Under the pieces are notes generated by a model. The model saw only the letters and a list, made by a program, of their open reading frames with translations, was not told the origin of the DNA and did not search any database. A DNA stretch of 64,000 nucleotides, taken from the NCBI RefSeq assembly GCF_900113835.1, contig NZ_FOQV01000002.1, positions 930,001-994,000 on the forward strand, read 5' to 3'. Positions 42,785-52,014 of this stretch are shown here, one piece after another; position 1 is the first letter of the stretch; every line of letters starts with the position of its first letter. This DNA comes from Allobosea sp. OK403 (lineage in GTDB: Bacteria; Pseudomonadota; Alphaproteobacteria; Rhizobiales; Beijerinckiaceae). The position numbers were made by a program, and so were the translations under genes.

Positions 42785-44215
42785 GTGAGCGCAGCCGCCA
42801 GCGACATCACCCGCCAAGCTCTCCACTTCATCGAGACCACCAGCTATGCCGACCTCTCGCCTGAGGCTTTACGGATAGGACGACGCTGCATCGTCGATGC
42901 GCTCGGCCTCTATCTCGCGGGCAGTCGCGAGCATTCGGTCGAGATCCTCATCGCTGACGCCCTCGAACAGGGCGGGCGGGCCGATGCGCCACTGCCGGCA
43001 GCTGGCGCTCACCGCGTGCCGGCCGCGCTCGCAGCCCGTGTCTGGGGCACCGCCGGCCATGCGCATGACTGGGACGACACGCAGGTCTCGCACGATCCCG
43101 CCCATATCTATGGACTGCTCACGCATCCAACTATTCCGCCGTTGACGGCGGCCCTGGTCATGGCCGAGCGGCTCGGCATCCGCGACGGCAAGGCGGTGAT
43201 GCTGGCCTTCCAGCTCGGCTTCGAGGTCGAGTGCAAGATCTCGGAATGGATGACGCCACGGCACTACCGGCGCGGCCATCATACCAGCGGCACGGTCGGG
43301 ACCTTCGGCGCCTGTGTCGCCGCAGCCCATCTTCTGGGCCTGTCGGGAGACCGGCTCGCCCATGCGCTGGGAATGGCGGCGAGCTTTGCTGCCGGCATCC
43401 GCTGCAATTTCGGCACCATGACCAAGCCGCTACATGTCGGACGCGCCTGCGAAAACGGCGTCACCGCCGCGCTCCTCGCCGCGCGAGGCTTCGACGCCGA
43501 CCCCGCGGCGCTCGACGGGCCCTGGGGCTTTTTCTCGGTGATGGGGGAAGGCTTCGATACGCAGAAGGCCAAAGAAGGCTTCGGTCGGCGGCTCACGATC
43601 GAGAACCCGGGAATCTCGATCAAGCCCTACCCGTCCGGCATCCTGACGCATCAATCCATGGATGCGATGCTGAAGCTCGTCCTCGATCACGACCTGAAAC
43701 CGGAGCAGGTGGAGCGCGTGCGCTTCTTCGCCGGCAAGAACATCATCGAGCCGATCCGCTATCCGATCGCCAGGAACCATCTGCAGGCCAAATTCTCCAT
43801 GCCGGCGCTGCTGGCGATGATCGTGCTGTGCCGGCGCGCTAGCCATCACGAATTCGAGGACGTCTTCGTGGCCGGAGAGGCGATGCAGGACCTGCAGGCC
43901 CGCACCGATGTGATCAACGATCCCGAGATCGACGCCAGGGGCTACGACCTCATCCGCTCACGCATCGAGGTCCAGACAAAGGACGGGCGCACCCTCGTGC
44001 AATGGGCCGACGAGCGCTATCGCGGCGGCCCGTTGAATCCGATCAGCGACGCCGATCTCGACGGCAAGTTCCGCATGTGCGCCGAGGGTGTGCTCGACAG
44101 CGCGACGCAGGACGAGGTCCTGGCGCTGACCCGGAGCTTCGATACCGGGGCCGATCTGGCGCGCCTGATAGCCCTGATGACCGGGACCGCGCAGCCCGTA
44201 TATTCAGTCGCCTGA
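42785..44215 (+). CDS. MmgE/PrpD family protein, copy 2
   Basis: A 476-residue paralogue of the protein at 35531. It has GTAGHAHDWDDTQ, NFGTMTKPLHVGR, and ISIKPYPSGILTHQSMDAM at equivalent places, so fold and active site should match. It lies directly behind GntR copy 2. Possible activities are dehydration, epimerisation or decarboxylation of a polycarboxylate. Confidence 0.87.
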   Translation: MSAAASDITRQALHFIETTSYADLSPEALRIGRRCIVDALGLYLAGSREHSVEILIADALEQGGRADAPLPAAGAHRVPAALAARVWGTAGHAHDWDDTQVSHDPAHIYGLLTHPTIPPLTAALVMAERLGIRDGKAVMLAFQLGFEVECKISEWMTPRHYRRGHHTSGTVGTFGACVAAAHLLGLSGDRLAHALGMAASFAAGIRCNFGTMTKPLHVGRACENGVTAALLAARGFDADPAALDGPWGFFSVMGEGFDTQKAKEGFGRRLTIENPGISIKPYPSGILTHQSMDAMLKLVLDHDLKPEQVERVRFFAGKNIIEPIRYPIARNHLQAKFSMPALLAMIVLCRRASHHEFEDVFVAGEAMQDLQARTDVINDPEIDARGYDLIRSRIEVQTKDGRTLVQWADERYRGGPLNPISDADLDGKFRMCAEGVLDSATQDEVLALTRSFDTGADLARLIALMTGTAQPVYSVA

Positions 44216-44275
44216 CGCGTTCCGCGCGGGATCTGTCCGGCCGCGTCGCGCTCATTGCCCGCGCTCAGACAGTCA

Positions 44276-45703
44276 TTAGCGGGGTAGAACCCGGCCTGGA
44301 TTCATCAGCTCATCCGGGTCGAGAAGCCCCTTGATGCGCTGCATCAGCAAAAGCTCGACCGGCGGCTTGTAGCGCGACATCTCGCCGAGATGGATCGAGC
44401 CGATGCCGTGCTCGGCGCTGAAGGTGCCGCCGAGATCGGCGGCGATGTCGTAGAGCAGATGCCCGACCGCCCGGGTCGCGCCCGGCTTGTCTGCCATCGC
44501 GCCCCAATCGGCATGGCTGAACATGGCGATGTAATGCAGATTGCCGTCCCCGAGATGGCCGACCACGACCGGCACCGCCTGGGGAAACGCAGAGGCAAGC
44601 GCAGCTTCCGCCCGATGCACGAACTGCGGAATGCGCGCGGGCGGCACGGCAATGTCGTGCGTCAGGCCCAAGCCTTCCCTGACATTGGCCTCGGTGACGT
44701 TGTGGCGCAGATGCCAGAGCTGCTGGCGCTGGCGCTCGCTTGTGGCGATGGTCGCGTCCGTCACGGAGCCTGCAGCCATCGGTTCTTCCAGAATCGCGGT
44801 CAGGCGGTCGCAGACCACCGCTTCGCCCTCCGCACCCGCGATCTCGACGAGCACATACCAGGGCGCCTCGCTCGCCAAGGGGTGGGCCGTGCCGGGGATA
44901 TGCCGCACGACCAGTGCGAGTTCGCTCTCGGAGATCAGCTCGACCGCGGAGACGGCGCCGGGAAACTCGGTCTGTAGTGCCTGCGCCAACGCCGCCGCCG
45001 TCTCGATCGAGCCGACGGCGATCAAAGCGGTGACGCTATGGCGCGGCCGCGGGAAAAGCTTCAGCGCCGCAGCCGTGACGATGCCGAGCGTGCCTTCCGA
45101 ACCGATGAAGAGGTTCTTGAGATCGTAGCCGCTGTTGTTCTTGCGCAGCGTGCGCAAGCCGTTCCAGATCGTTCCATCCGGCAGGACCGCCTCGATACCG
45201 AGGACGAGGTCGCGCATGTTGCCGTAGCGGACGACCGCCGTGCCGCCGGCATTGGTCGCGATATTGCCGCCTATCTGGCACGAACCCTCGGCGCCGAGGC
45301 TCATCGGGAACAGCCGGTCCGCCGCAAGCGCCGCCTCCTGCACATTCGCCAGCACGCAGCCGGCCTGCACCAGCATCGCATTATCCCGCGGGTCGACGGA
45401 CAGGATGCGGTTCATCCGGCGCAGATTGACAACGATGCCACTCCCAGAAGCATCCGGCACCGAACCGCCGCAGACGCTGGTGTTGCCGCCTTGCGGATAG
45501 ATCGGAACCCGATGACGGCCGCAGAGACTGACGATCGCGGCGACAGCCTCCGTCGACCCCGGCAGCGCGATGGCAAGGGCTTGCCCTTCATGGCGTTTGC
45601 GCCAGTCGATCAGATGCGGCTGCATCGCAACCGGCTCATCCAGGACAAGCGTGTCCAGAATGGCCTTGAGCACAGCCAGAAAGCTCTCGGACATCAAGCT
45701 CAC
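44276..45703 (-). CDS. FAD-linked oxidase (GlcD/D-lactate dehydrogenase type)
   Basis: A 475-residue flavoprotein of the PCMH/VAO group that oxidises 2-hydroxy acids. The FAD-binding region shows PQGGNTSVCGG and LGAEGSCQIGGNIATNAGG; the C-terminus has GHLGDGNLHYI, SAEHGIGSIHLGEM and DPDELMNPGRVLP, as in GlcD and D-2-hydroxyglutarate dehydrogenases. GTG start in the GTGA overlap with the ATPase; an ATG at 45694 is the alternative. Last gene of the 11-gene operon, likely feeding electrons to the respiratory chain. Confidence 0.9.
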   Translation of the reverse strand: MSLMSESFLAVLKAILDTLVLDEPVAMQPHLIDWRKRHEGQALAIALPGSTEAVAAIVSLCGRHRVPIYPQGGNTSVCGGSVPDASGSGIVVNLRRMNRILSVDPRDNAMLVQAGCVLANVQEAALAADRLFPMSLGAEGSCQIGGNIATNAGGTAVVRYGNMRDLVLGIEAVLPDGTIWNGLRTLRKNNSGYDLKNLFIGSEGTLGIVTAAALKLFPRPRHSVTALIAVGSIETAAALAQALQTEFPGAVSAVELISESELALVVRHIPGTAHPLASEAPWYVLVEIAGAEGEAVVCDRLTAILEEPMAAGSVTDATIATSERQRQQLWHLRHNVTEANVREGLGLTHDIAVPPARIPQFVHRAEAALASAFPQAVPVVVGHLGDGNLHYIAMFSHADWGAMADKPGATRAVGHLLYDIAADLGGTFSAEHGIGSIHLGEMSRYKPPVELLLMQRIKGLLDPDELMNPGRVLPR

Positions 45704-46824
45704 CCGTTCAGAAGAATGACGTCGCCATCATCCCAGGCGACATGCAGCCGGTCGCCCGCCTTGACGCGTAATGCGGCGCGTTCGGAGATGTTCTTCGCGA
45801 CGAAGCTCGCTCCGTTCGCGGCGCGGATCGTCAAACGCGTCATGCCGCCGACAAAGGAGACATGATCGACCGCGCCCGAAAGCGTGTTGACGCCGTCGGG
45901 CGGCGCCTGCTCCGCCGCCACGATCCTGAGCTTCTCCGGGCGAACGAGAACCTTGGCGCCGGACCTCGCCGTGGCCGCTGGCCGGAACGTCGTACCGTCT
46001 GCAGCCCGCAGCAGCCCGGCTCCTACAGGCATGACATCGAAGAGATTGGACTCGCCGATGAACTGGGCCGCAAAGATATTAGCCGGCTCGAAATAGAGCT
46101 GCTCCGGCGTGCCGATCTGAGCGACACGGCCGCCTTCCATCAGGCACACCGTGTCCGACAGGTTCAGCGCCTCTTCCTGATCATGCGTGACATAGATGAT
46201 CGTGGTGCCGAGTTCAGTGTGGAGGCGCTTGATCTCCTCCTGCATCTGGTCGCGCATGTTCTTGTCGAGCGCGCCGAGAGGCTCGTCCATCAGGATGATC
46301 TTGGGCGAGTAGACGATGCAGCGCGCGATGCCGACGCGCTGCTGCTGCCCGCCGGAAAGCTGGCGCGGCTTGCGCGCCTCGAAATCGGTCAGGCCGACGC
46401 GAGCCAGCACGTCGCGCACCTTGCTCGCGATCTCGCTTTTCGGCAGTCCGCGGATCTTCAAGGGATAGGCGACATTGTCGAAGACGCTCATATGCGGCAT
46501 CAGCGCATAGTTCTGGAACACCATGCCGATACCGCGCTCGCGCGCCGGCTGCACGGTCACGTCCCGGCCGTCGAGCAGGATGCGGCCGGAGCTCGCCGCC
46601 ACGGCCCCGGAGATCAGGTTCAGAATGGTGCTCTTGCCCGAGCCGCTGGGCCCGAGCAGCGTCAGGAACTCGCCCCGGCGAACCGAAATGTCGGTCCTGT
46701 GCAGGGCGGTGAAATCGCCATAGGCCTTGCTGAGGCCTTCGAGCCTGATGACCGGCTCGGCCTCCGGAGGAGGTGCTGCGCTCATGGTCATGACAGGCGC
46801 CTCCATAACCTCGACCGCGCTCAT
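45700..46824 (-). CDS. Polyamine-type ABC transporter ATP-binding protein
   Basis: A 374-residue PotA-like ATPase: Walker [11 protein letters not shown]-loop FQNYALMPH, signature [15 protein letters not shown], Walker [13 protein letters not shown]-loop THDQEEAL and a C-terminal TOBE region. It must serve the PotB/PotC-type permeases of the operon, although three metabolic genes lie between. Starts in the ATGA overlap with the SDR gene. Confidence 0.92.
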   Translation of the reverse strand: MSAVEVMEAPVMTMSAAPPPEAEPVIRLEGLSKAYGDFTALHRTDISVRRGEFLTLLGPSGSGKSTILNLISGAVAASSGRILLDGRDVTVQPARERGIGMVFQNYALMPHMSVFDNVAYPLKIRGLPKSEIASKVRDVLARVGLTDFEARKPRQLSGGQQQRVGIARCIVYSPKIILMDEPLGALDKNMRDQMQEEIKRLHTELGTTIIYVTHDQEEALNLSDTVCLMEGGRVAQIGTPEQLYFEPANIFAAQFIGESNLFDVMPVGAGLLRAADGTTFRPAATARSGAKVLVRPEKLRIVAAEQAPPDGVNTLSGAVDHVSFVGGMTRLTIRAANGASFVAKNISERAALRVKAGDRLHVAWDDGDVILLNG

Positions 46825-47591
46825 GCCGGCACCGGGACGGTATAGGCGAGCGGCAACCTCCCACCATCGGCATAGATGGTCTGGCCCGTCATGTAGCTCG
46901 ACGCATCGCTCGCGAGGAAGACGGCGACTTTAGCGATCTCCTCGGGTTGCCCGAGACGGCCCATGGGGGTGCGGGCCAGGATGTTGTTCAGCGCATCGGG
47001 ATTGGTGTTGACGATCTGGGCGAGCAGTTCTGTCTCGATGCTGCCCGGCCCGATGCCGTTGACGCGGATGCCGTGCTTGGCGAGGCCGAGCGCCATCACC
47101 GCCGTGAGCTGGTTCAGCCCGCCCTTGCTCACCGCATAGGGCACGATATGGGGGCTGCAGACCACGGCGTTGATCGAACTCATATTGATGATGACGCCCC
47201 GGCGACCCTGTTCGACCATCTTGCGCGCACTCGCCTGGCCGGTCAGGAAGCCGCCCTTGAGGTTGACGCGCAGGACGCGGTCGAAATCCGCTTCCGAGAT
47301 GTCGAGGATCTCGGCGTTCTGGTTGATGCCGGCATTGCTGACGGCGATATCGAGGCCGCCAAACCAGTCGCAGGTCGTCTCGATCAATCGGGCCACGTCC
47401 TCGGATGAGCCGACGTCGCAATGGCTGTAGCGGCAGCGGTTGCCGAGCTCGCGGGCGAGCCCGGCGCCGAGTTCGTCCTGAACGTCGGCGATCACGACAT
47501 TGGCGCCCTGCGCGACGAATTCGCGCGCGATCGCGGCGCCTATGCCCTGCGCGGCGCCGGTGACGATGGCTGTCTTGTTCTCAAGCTGCAT
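46821..47591 (-). CDS. SDR-family oxidoreductase
   Basis: A 256-residue classical SDR: cofactor motif TGAAQGIG, NAG at SNAGINQ, the catalytic S in INMSSINAVV and YAVSKGG (Y and K). The C-terminus ends with YMTGQTIYADGG. The start is at 47591 (MQLENKTAIVTG), 17 bases after the ligase; the frame is open further upstream but that part overlaps the ligase gene. Likely a 3-hydroxyacyl or 2-hydroxy acid dehydrogenase. Confidence 0.88.
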   Translation of the reverse strand: MQLENKTAIVTGAAQGIGAAIAREFVAQGANVVIADVQDELGAGLARELGNRCRYSHCDVGSSEDVARLIETTCDWFGGLDIAVSNAGINQNAEILDISEADFDRVLRVNLKGGFLTGQASARKMVEQGRRGVIINMSSINAVVCSPHIVPYAVSKGGLNQLTAVMALGLAKHGIRVNGIGPGSIETELLAQIVNTNPDALNNILARTPMGRLGQPEEIAKVAVFLASDASSYMTGQTIYADGGRLPLAYTVPVPA

Positions 47592-47608
47592 GATGTTCTC
47601 GGATGGCC

Positions 47609-49189
47609 TCAAAGGTTCGCCGTCGCCCGCTCGCGGTCGAAGCAGCCATCGTCGACGGCTTTCGAGAGGAACTGCTTCTGGATGCGCTGGGTCGGCGTCT
47701 TCTGGAATTCGTCGACGAAGGCGACGAAACGGGGGATCTGGAAGGTGGCAAGCCGCGGCTGGCACCAGAGCAGGAGGTCGGCGGCGCTGAGCTGCTGATC
47801 CGGCTTGAGCTTGACGAAGAGCTTGAGGTCCTCGTCGGCGAGTTCGTTGGTCACGCCGATCAGGGCGCTTTCCTCGACCGCGGGGTGATCGTTGATCACC
47901 CGCTCGACCTCCCAGGCCGAGATGTTCTCGCCGCGGCGACGCAGGCTGTCCTTCTTGCGTCCGAGGAAGAATATGAAGCCGTCCTCGTCGCGATAAGCGA
48001 GATCGCCCGTATAGAGCCAGCCATCGCGGATGGTCTTTGCGGTCGTCTCCGGATCCTTGTGGTAGCGGGCGACCATCACGCCCCGCTCGTTCTCGGTGAC
48101 CCGGATCTCCCCGGCCTCGCGCGGCTTCGTCACGGTGCCGCTGTCGTCGACGATCTCGACCTCGAAATAATCGACCGCCTTGCCGATCGAGCCGAGCTTT
48201 CCCTCGGTGTTGATGGTGCTGAAGCTCGAGGTCTCGGTCATGCCGTAGCCCTCGCGGATCTGCATCCCGAAGCGCGCTTCGAACTCCCGCCAGATACCGA
48301 CCGGGCAGCCGCCGCCCCAGGCGATCATGGCTCCGTGATTGCGGTCATCCGGCGAGGGCGGCTGCTTGAGCAGGAGCTGGAGCACCCCGCCGACGAAATG
48401 CACATGGGTCGCGCCGTATTCGCGTACCTCGCTCCAGAAACGCGAGGCGCTGAAGCGCGGCACCAGTGCGAGCGTGACCGGCACCATCAGCGACAGCACC
48501 AGCACCTCGCTGCCGAAGACGTGGTAGATCGGATCCCAGAAATGCAGCACGCTGCCGGAGCGGATATCGCCGATCCAGATCGAACCGAGCGCCGATGCGC
48601 GCAGCATCCGGTCCGTCATCTCGACGCCCTTGGCCGGGCCCGTCGTGCCGGAGGTGTAGAGGATGGTGCGCAGATCGTCGTCGCGCAGGTCGATGCCTGG
48701 ATTATCCGCGAGGGGGTGAGCGAGGACAGCGTCGAGAGGAACGAAGGCTTGCGCTCCCTCCCCAGTGCGTCCGCGCCAAAGCTGGACGATGGCGGGGCGC
48801 TCCGCCAGGATGGGATCGAGACTCCCCGCATATTCGGCATCCGCGATCACCAGCGCCGGCGCGGCGTGATCGACGATATAGGCGAGGCCAAGGCCCTTGA
48901 GGTTGACGTTGATCGGAACCTGAACGGCGCCGAGCTTCATCAGGGCGAAGAAGACTGTGATGTGGTCGAGATGATGCGCGAGCATCACCGCAACATGAAC
49001 GCCCTTGGCCACGCCGAGAGCGGCCAGGCCATGTGCCGCGCGGTTGACGCGGGCGTTGAGGCCGGCGCAGGTCACGACAGCATCGCCCTGTCGGCAGAAA
49101 ACATGCTCCGGCCGCGTCTCGGCGCAGCGCTCGAGCAGGAGCGGCACCGTCTCGGCCTCGGAGAACCAGGCTGTCTGCTTGCGCGTCAT
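47609..49189 (-). CDS. Acyl-CoA synthetase (AMP-forming)
   Basis: A 526-residue AMP-binding ligase. YTSGTTGPAKGVEMTDR is the phosphate loop, GYGMTETSSFSTIN the adenine/carboxylate motif, DGWLYTGDLAYRDEDGFIFFLGRKKDSLRRRGENISAWEVE-type sequence the hinge, and PTQRIQKQFL holds the catalytic lysine. The start at 49189 (MTRKQTAWF) lies 7 bases after the preceding gene. It probably activates a carboxylic acid generated by the operon, resembling crotonobetaine/carnitine-CoA ligases. Confidence 0.9.
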   Translation of the reverse strand: MTRKQTAWFSEAETVPLLLERCAETRPEHVFCRQGDAVVTCAGLNARVNRAAHGLAALGVAKGVHVAVMLAHHLDHITVFFALMKLGAVQVPINVNLKGLGLAYIVDHAAPALVIADAEYAGSLDPILAERPAIVQLWRGRTGEGAQAFVPLDAVLAHPLADNPGIDLRDDDLRTILYTSGTTGPAKGVEMTDRMLRASALGSIWIGDIRSGSVLHFWDPIYHVFGSEVLVLSLMVPVTLALVPRFSASRFWSEVREYGATHVHFVGGVLQLLLKQPPSPDDRNHGAMIAWGGGCPVGIWREFEARFGMQIREGYGMTETSSFSTINTEGKLGSIGKAVDYFEVEIVDDSGTVTKPREAGEIRVTENERGVMVARYHKDPETTAKTIRDGWLYTGDLAYRDEDGFIFFLGRKKDSLRRRGENISAWEVERVINDHPAVEESALIGVTNELADEDLKLFVKLKPDQQLSAADLLLWCQPRLATFQIPRFVAFVDEFQKTPTQRIQKQFLSKAVDDGCFDRERATANL

Positions 49190-49196
49190 GACCGCC

Positions 49197-50270
49197 TCAC
49201 CAGAGCCAGCGCTTCTCGTCCGACAGCGTCCAGGTCTCGGTCTGGCTGCCGGCGTCGAAGTGTCTGCTGATCGCGACATGCCCGTTGCGCAGCCGCGTCA
49301 TCATGGCGAAGAGGGCGAAAACCGCCTCGCGAAGGCCGTCATCGGCCTCGTGGGCAAAGGGCAGGAAGCCACGGATGCGCAGCGCGGCCCGGTCGGCCAG
49401 AGCCGCGTCGAGACTGCATTCATTGCGAAAGGCGCGCAGGATCGCGGCGAAGCTTGCGGCGATCGCGGCAGGCGAAGCACCTTCCTCGCCGCTCGCCTTG
49501 GCAAGGTCGGGGCCGAACTGCACCGCCAGCAACCTCATGCCGGTCGCGACCATGTCGCGCGCCGCCGGCGCGCCGAAGAGCCGGTGCATGATCTCGATCG
49601 TGTGCTGCACATAATCGACGCCGTAGCTGTAGCTGCCCTTGAGCCAGCGCGCTTCCGGCCAGATCGCCGGATCGAGCCTGGGCGCCCTGTCCGGATCGAA
49701 CTCCGGCGAGCGCTCGACATGCTCGACGCGAAAACGCTCTTCCGGGGCAAGGTCGTGGTCGTATTCCTGGAAATAGCCTTCATCATAGGGATGCCCTTCA
49801 GCGACGAACTTCGTCGCCACCCAGCCCAGTCGCGGACAGCCCAGCAGCCCGCCATTGCGGGGATGCCAGGTCGAGAGGATGGTCCGGCGCACCGAGGTCG
49901 GCACCGTCAGCGCCGCGATGCCCGGATAAGTGCCCCAGGGCGAGAGATAGCGAATCCAGACCTTCTTTTGCGTCTCCTCGACCAGCTGCATGTTCAGCCC
50001 GCCGATCGAGTTGCTGAAATAGTGGTACTTGGCCGCGGCGAGCGCCGGAGGGTCGTTCTGGATGCCGAGCTTGACCAGCGCCGCCTGGAAGCGAACCTTC
50101 TGCTCGGAGGACAGGAGCGCCGACCAGATCTCATTCAGAGCCTTCTCGCCGCGCTCGCGGTAGCAGATCGCCGTCAGCCCCGAGACCACGATCCAGGCGA
50201 ATTTATTGGCGAGCGCGATCCTGGCGCGCAGCGCTGCGATGTCCTCTTCGCCATAGGCAATCGTGTTCAT
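49197..50270 (-). CDS. Unrecognised protein with internal duplication
   Basis: A 357-residue protein I cannot assign. It has no signal peptide and no membrane segment. Two halves look alike: residues 37-113 (YRERGEKALNEIWSALLS... YLSPWG) and 230-306 (RLFGAPAARDMVATGMRLL... GFLPFA), and each is followed by a polar stretch (GYFQEYDHDLAPEERFR at 165-181 and FDAGSQTETWTLSDEKRW at 338-355). Helix-rich repeats with acidic and histidine residues would fit a ligand-binding or hydrolase fold; similarity to 2-aminothiazoline-carboxylate-hydrolase-like proteins is only a guess. It sits between the permeases and the CoA ligase. Confidence 0.6.
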   Translation of the reverse strand: MNTIAYGEEDIAALRARIALANKFAWIVVSGLTAICYRERGEKALNEIWSALLSSEQKVRFQAALVKLGIQNDPPALAAAKYHYFSNSIGGLNMQLVEETQKKVWIRYLSPWGTYPGIAALTVPTSVRRTILSTWHPRNGGLLGCPRLGWVATKFVAEGHPYDEGYFQEYDHDLAPEERFRVEHVERSPEFDPDRAPRLDPAIWPEARWLKGSYSYGVDYVQHTIEIMHRLFGAPAARDMVATGMRLLAVQFGPDLAKASGEEGASPAAIAASFAAILRAFRNECSLDAALADRAALRIRGFLPFAHEADDGLREAVFALFAMMTRLRNGHVAISRHFDAGSQTETWTLSDEKRWLW

Positions 50271-50307
50271 GGGCGATCGATCCTTGCGAGATTGGGGCGC
50301 TGGGCTG

Positions 50308-51123
50308 TCACTGTCCCCTGCCCGAGCGCTGCAGGGCCGCGGTCAGCATGCAGACGACCAAGGAGAGCACGGTCAGCATCGTCGAGACCGCTGCGATAAC
50401 GGGCGAGATCTCCCACTGGATGCTGGAATACATCTTCACCGGCAGCGTCGTGGTCGTGGCCGAGACGAGGAACCAGGAGATCACCACCTCGTCGAAGGAG
50501 ATCAGGAAGGCGAAGAGCCCACCGGCCATGATCGAGGGGGCGAGCTGCGGCAGCACCACCGTCGCGAACATGCGGTAGCGGCCGGCCCCCATCAGCGTCG
50601 CGCCGAATTCGAGGTTGGGATCGAGCTTCTGGACGCCGGCCGCGACCATGACGATGACGAAGGGCGTCACATAAATGGTGTGGCCGAGCACCAGCGCGAG
50701 CGTCGATCCGGTCAGGCGGATATAAGAGAAATAGAGATAGAGCCCGAGCGCCATCACGATGGCGGGGATGACGAGCGGGCTCATCAGCAAGAGCGTGATC
50801 GCCTTCTTGCCGGGGAAATCATGGCGGACGATGCCATAGGCAGCGGGCACAGCCGTCGCCAGCGCCAGGATCGTGGTGAGGCAGGCGACCTTCAAGCTCT
50901 GCAGCAACGGACCTGTCCAGGCCGCCGAGGAGAAGAAGATCTGGTAGAGCTCGAATGAGAACTCCCTCGGGGGAAAGCGCACTTCGTGCTGCGTCCCGAA
51001 CGAGACCGGGATCACGATCAGGCTCGGCACCAGCATGAAGGCATAGACCAGGCAGGCGAGCGCCGTGCCGAACCGGCGGTAGCGGCGCTTGAGGGGGTCC
51101 TTCAGGTCGAATGCGTCGGACAT
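50308..51123 (-). CDS. Polyamine-type ABC transporter permease (PotC type)
   Basis: A 271-residue inner-membrane permease of six helices with the EAA loop EFGATLMGAGRYRMFATVVLPQL. It starts 4 bases after the PotB-type gene and pairs with it. Confidence 0.92.
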   Translation of the reverse strand: MSDAFDLKDPLKRRYRRFGTALACLVYAFMLVPSLIVIPVSFGTQHEVRFPPREFSFELYQIFFSSAAWTGPLLQSLKVACLTTILALATAVPAAYGIVRHDFPGKKAITLLLMSPLVIPAIVMALGLYLYFSYIRLTGSTLALVLGHTIYVTPFVIVMVAAGVQKLDPNLEFGATLMGAGRYRMFATVVLPQLAPSIMAGGLFAFLISFDEVVISWFLVSATTTTLPVKMYSSIQWEISPVIAAVSTMLTVLSLVVCMLTAALQRSGRGQ

Positions 51124-51127
51124 CGCC

Positions 51128-51964
51128 TCAAGCCTTCCCGGCGAGCTGGTTGCGGCGCATCCACAGGGCCGGAGCGGAGAGCAGGACGACCATCGCCAGC
51201 AGCAGCACGCCGATCGCCGCCGCCATGTTCCAGTCGAGCGTCTCGCGCGTGTAGAAGTCGACGAGATTGGCGAGCATCACGTCCTGGCGCCCGCCGAGCA
51301 GCGCGGGGATGACGAAGAAGCCGAGCGACATCACCATCACGCTGGAGACGCCCGCCACGATGCCGGGAAGGCTGAGCGGCAGGGTGATGGTGAAGAAGAT
51401 CCGCATTGGCCGCGCGCTCATGATGTCGGCGGCGCGATACAGCGCCGGATCGATCGCAAGCAGGCTCGCCAGCACGGGGAAGACGATGAAGGGCGTCAGG
51501 TAATTGGTCATGCCGACCATGACGCCGAAGCGGTTGAGGATCATCGGCAGCGCAACCTGCGTGCCGAAAACCCAGCTCAGGACCAGATTGATCACACCCT
51601 CGCGGCCGAGGATCACGGTGAAGGCGTAGCTCTTGACCAGGATGCTGGTCCAGAACGGCAGCAGCACCAGCACCATGTAGACGGCACGCCGGCGCGGCGG
51701 CTGGCGCGCGAGATGCAGCGCCACGACATAGCCGAGGACGAGGCTGATCAGAGAGGCCGAAACGCTGATCTCCAGCGTCGTGTAGAGCGAGCGCCTGAAC
51801 AGGGTGCTCGTCAACAGGTTCTCGAAGGCCTCGAGCGACAGCGCGGCCCCACCCAGGCTGGTGTAGAGGATGAACAGCAGGGGCACCGCCGCGATCGCCA
51901 GCGACACGAGGGCCGCCGGCGAGACGAAAGCGGCAGCGGCCCGCGAATTCTCCACGCCAGTCAT
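51128..51964 (-). CDS. Polyamine-type ABC transporter permease (PotB type)
   Basis: A 278-residue inner-membrane permease with six predicted helices. ILVKSYAFTVILGREGVIN and the EAA-like loop RAADIMSARPMRIFFTITLPLS are typical. It follows the binding protein by 50 bases. Confidence 0.92.
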   Translation of the reverse strand: MTGVENSRAAAAFVSPAALVSLAIAAVPLLFILYTSLGGAALSLEAFENLLTSTLFRRSLYTTLEISVSASLISLVLGYVVALHLARQPPRRRAVYMVLVLLPFWTSILVKSYAFTVILGREGVINLVLSWVFGTQVALPMILNRFGVMVGMTNYLTPFIVFPVLASLLAIDPALYRAADIMSARPMRIFFTITLPLSLPGIVAGVSSVMVMSLGFFVIPALLGGRQDVMLANLVDFYTRETLDWNMAAAIGVLLLAMVVLLSAPALWMRRNQLAGKA

Positions 51965-52014
51965 GTTTGGCCAGTCATGTTTGGGGTCCGGTCACGGTAC
52001 GCGACATCGGGTGC

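Noticed and set aside
47603..49270. 555-codon plus-strand frame opposite the CoA ligase
   Set aside because: No motif; the ligase on the other strand is complete.
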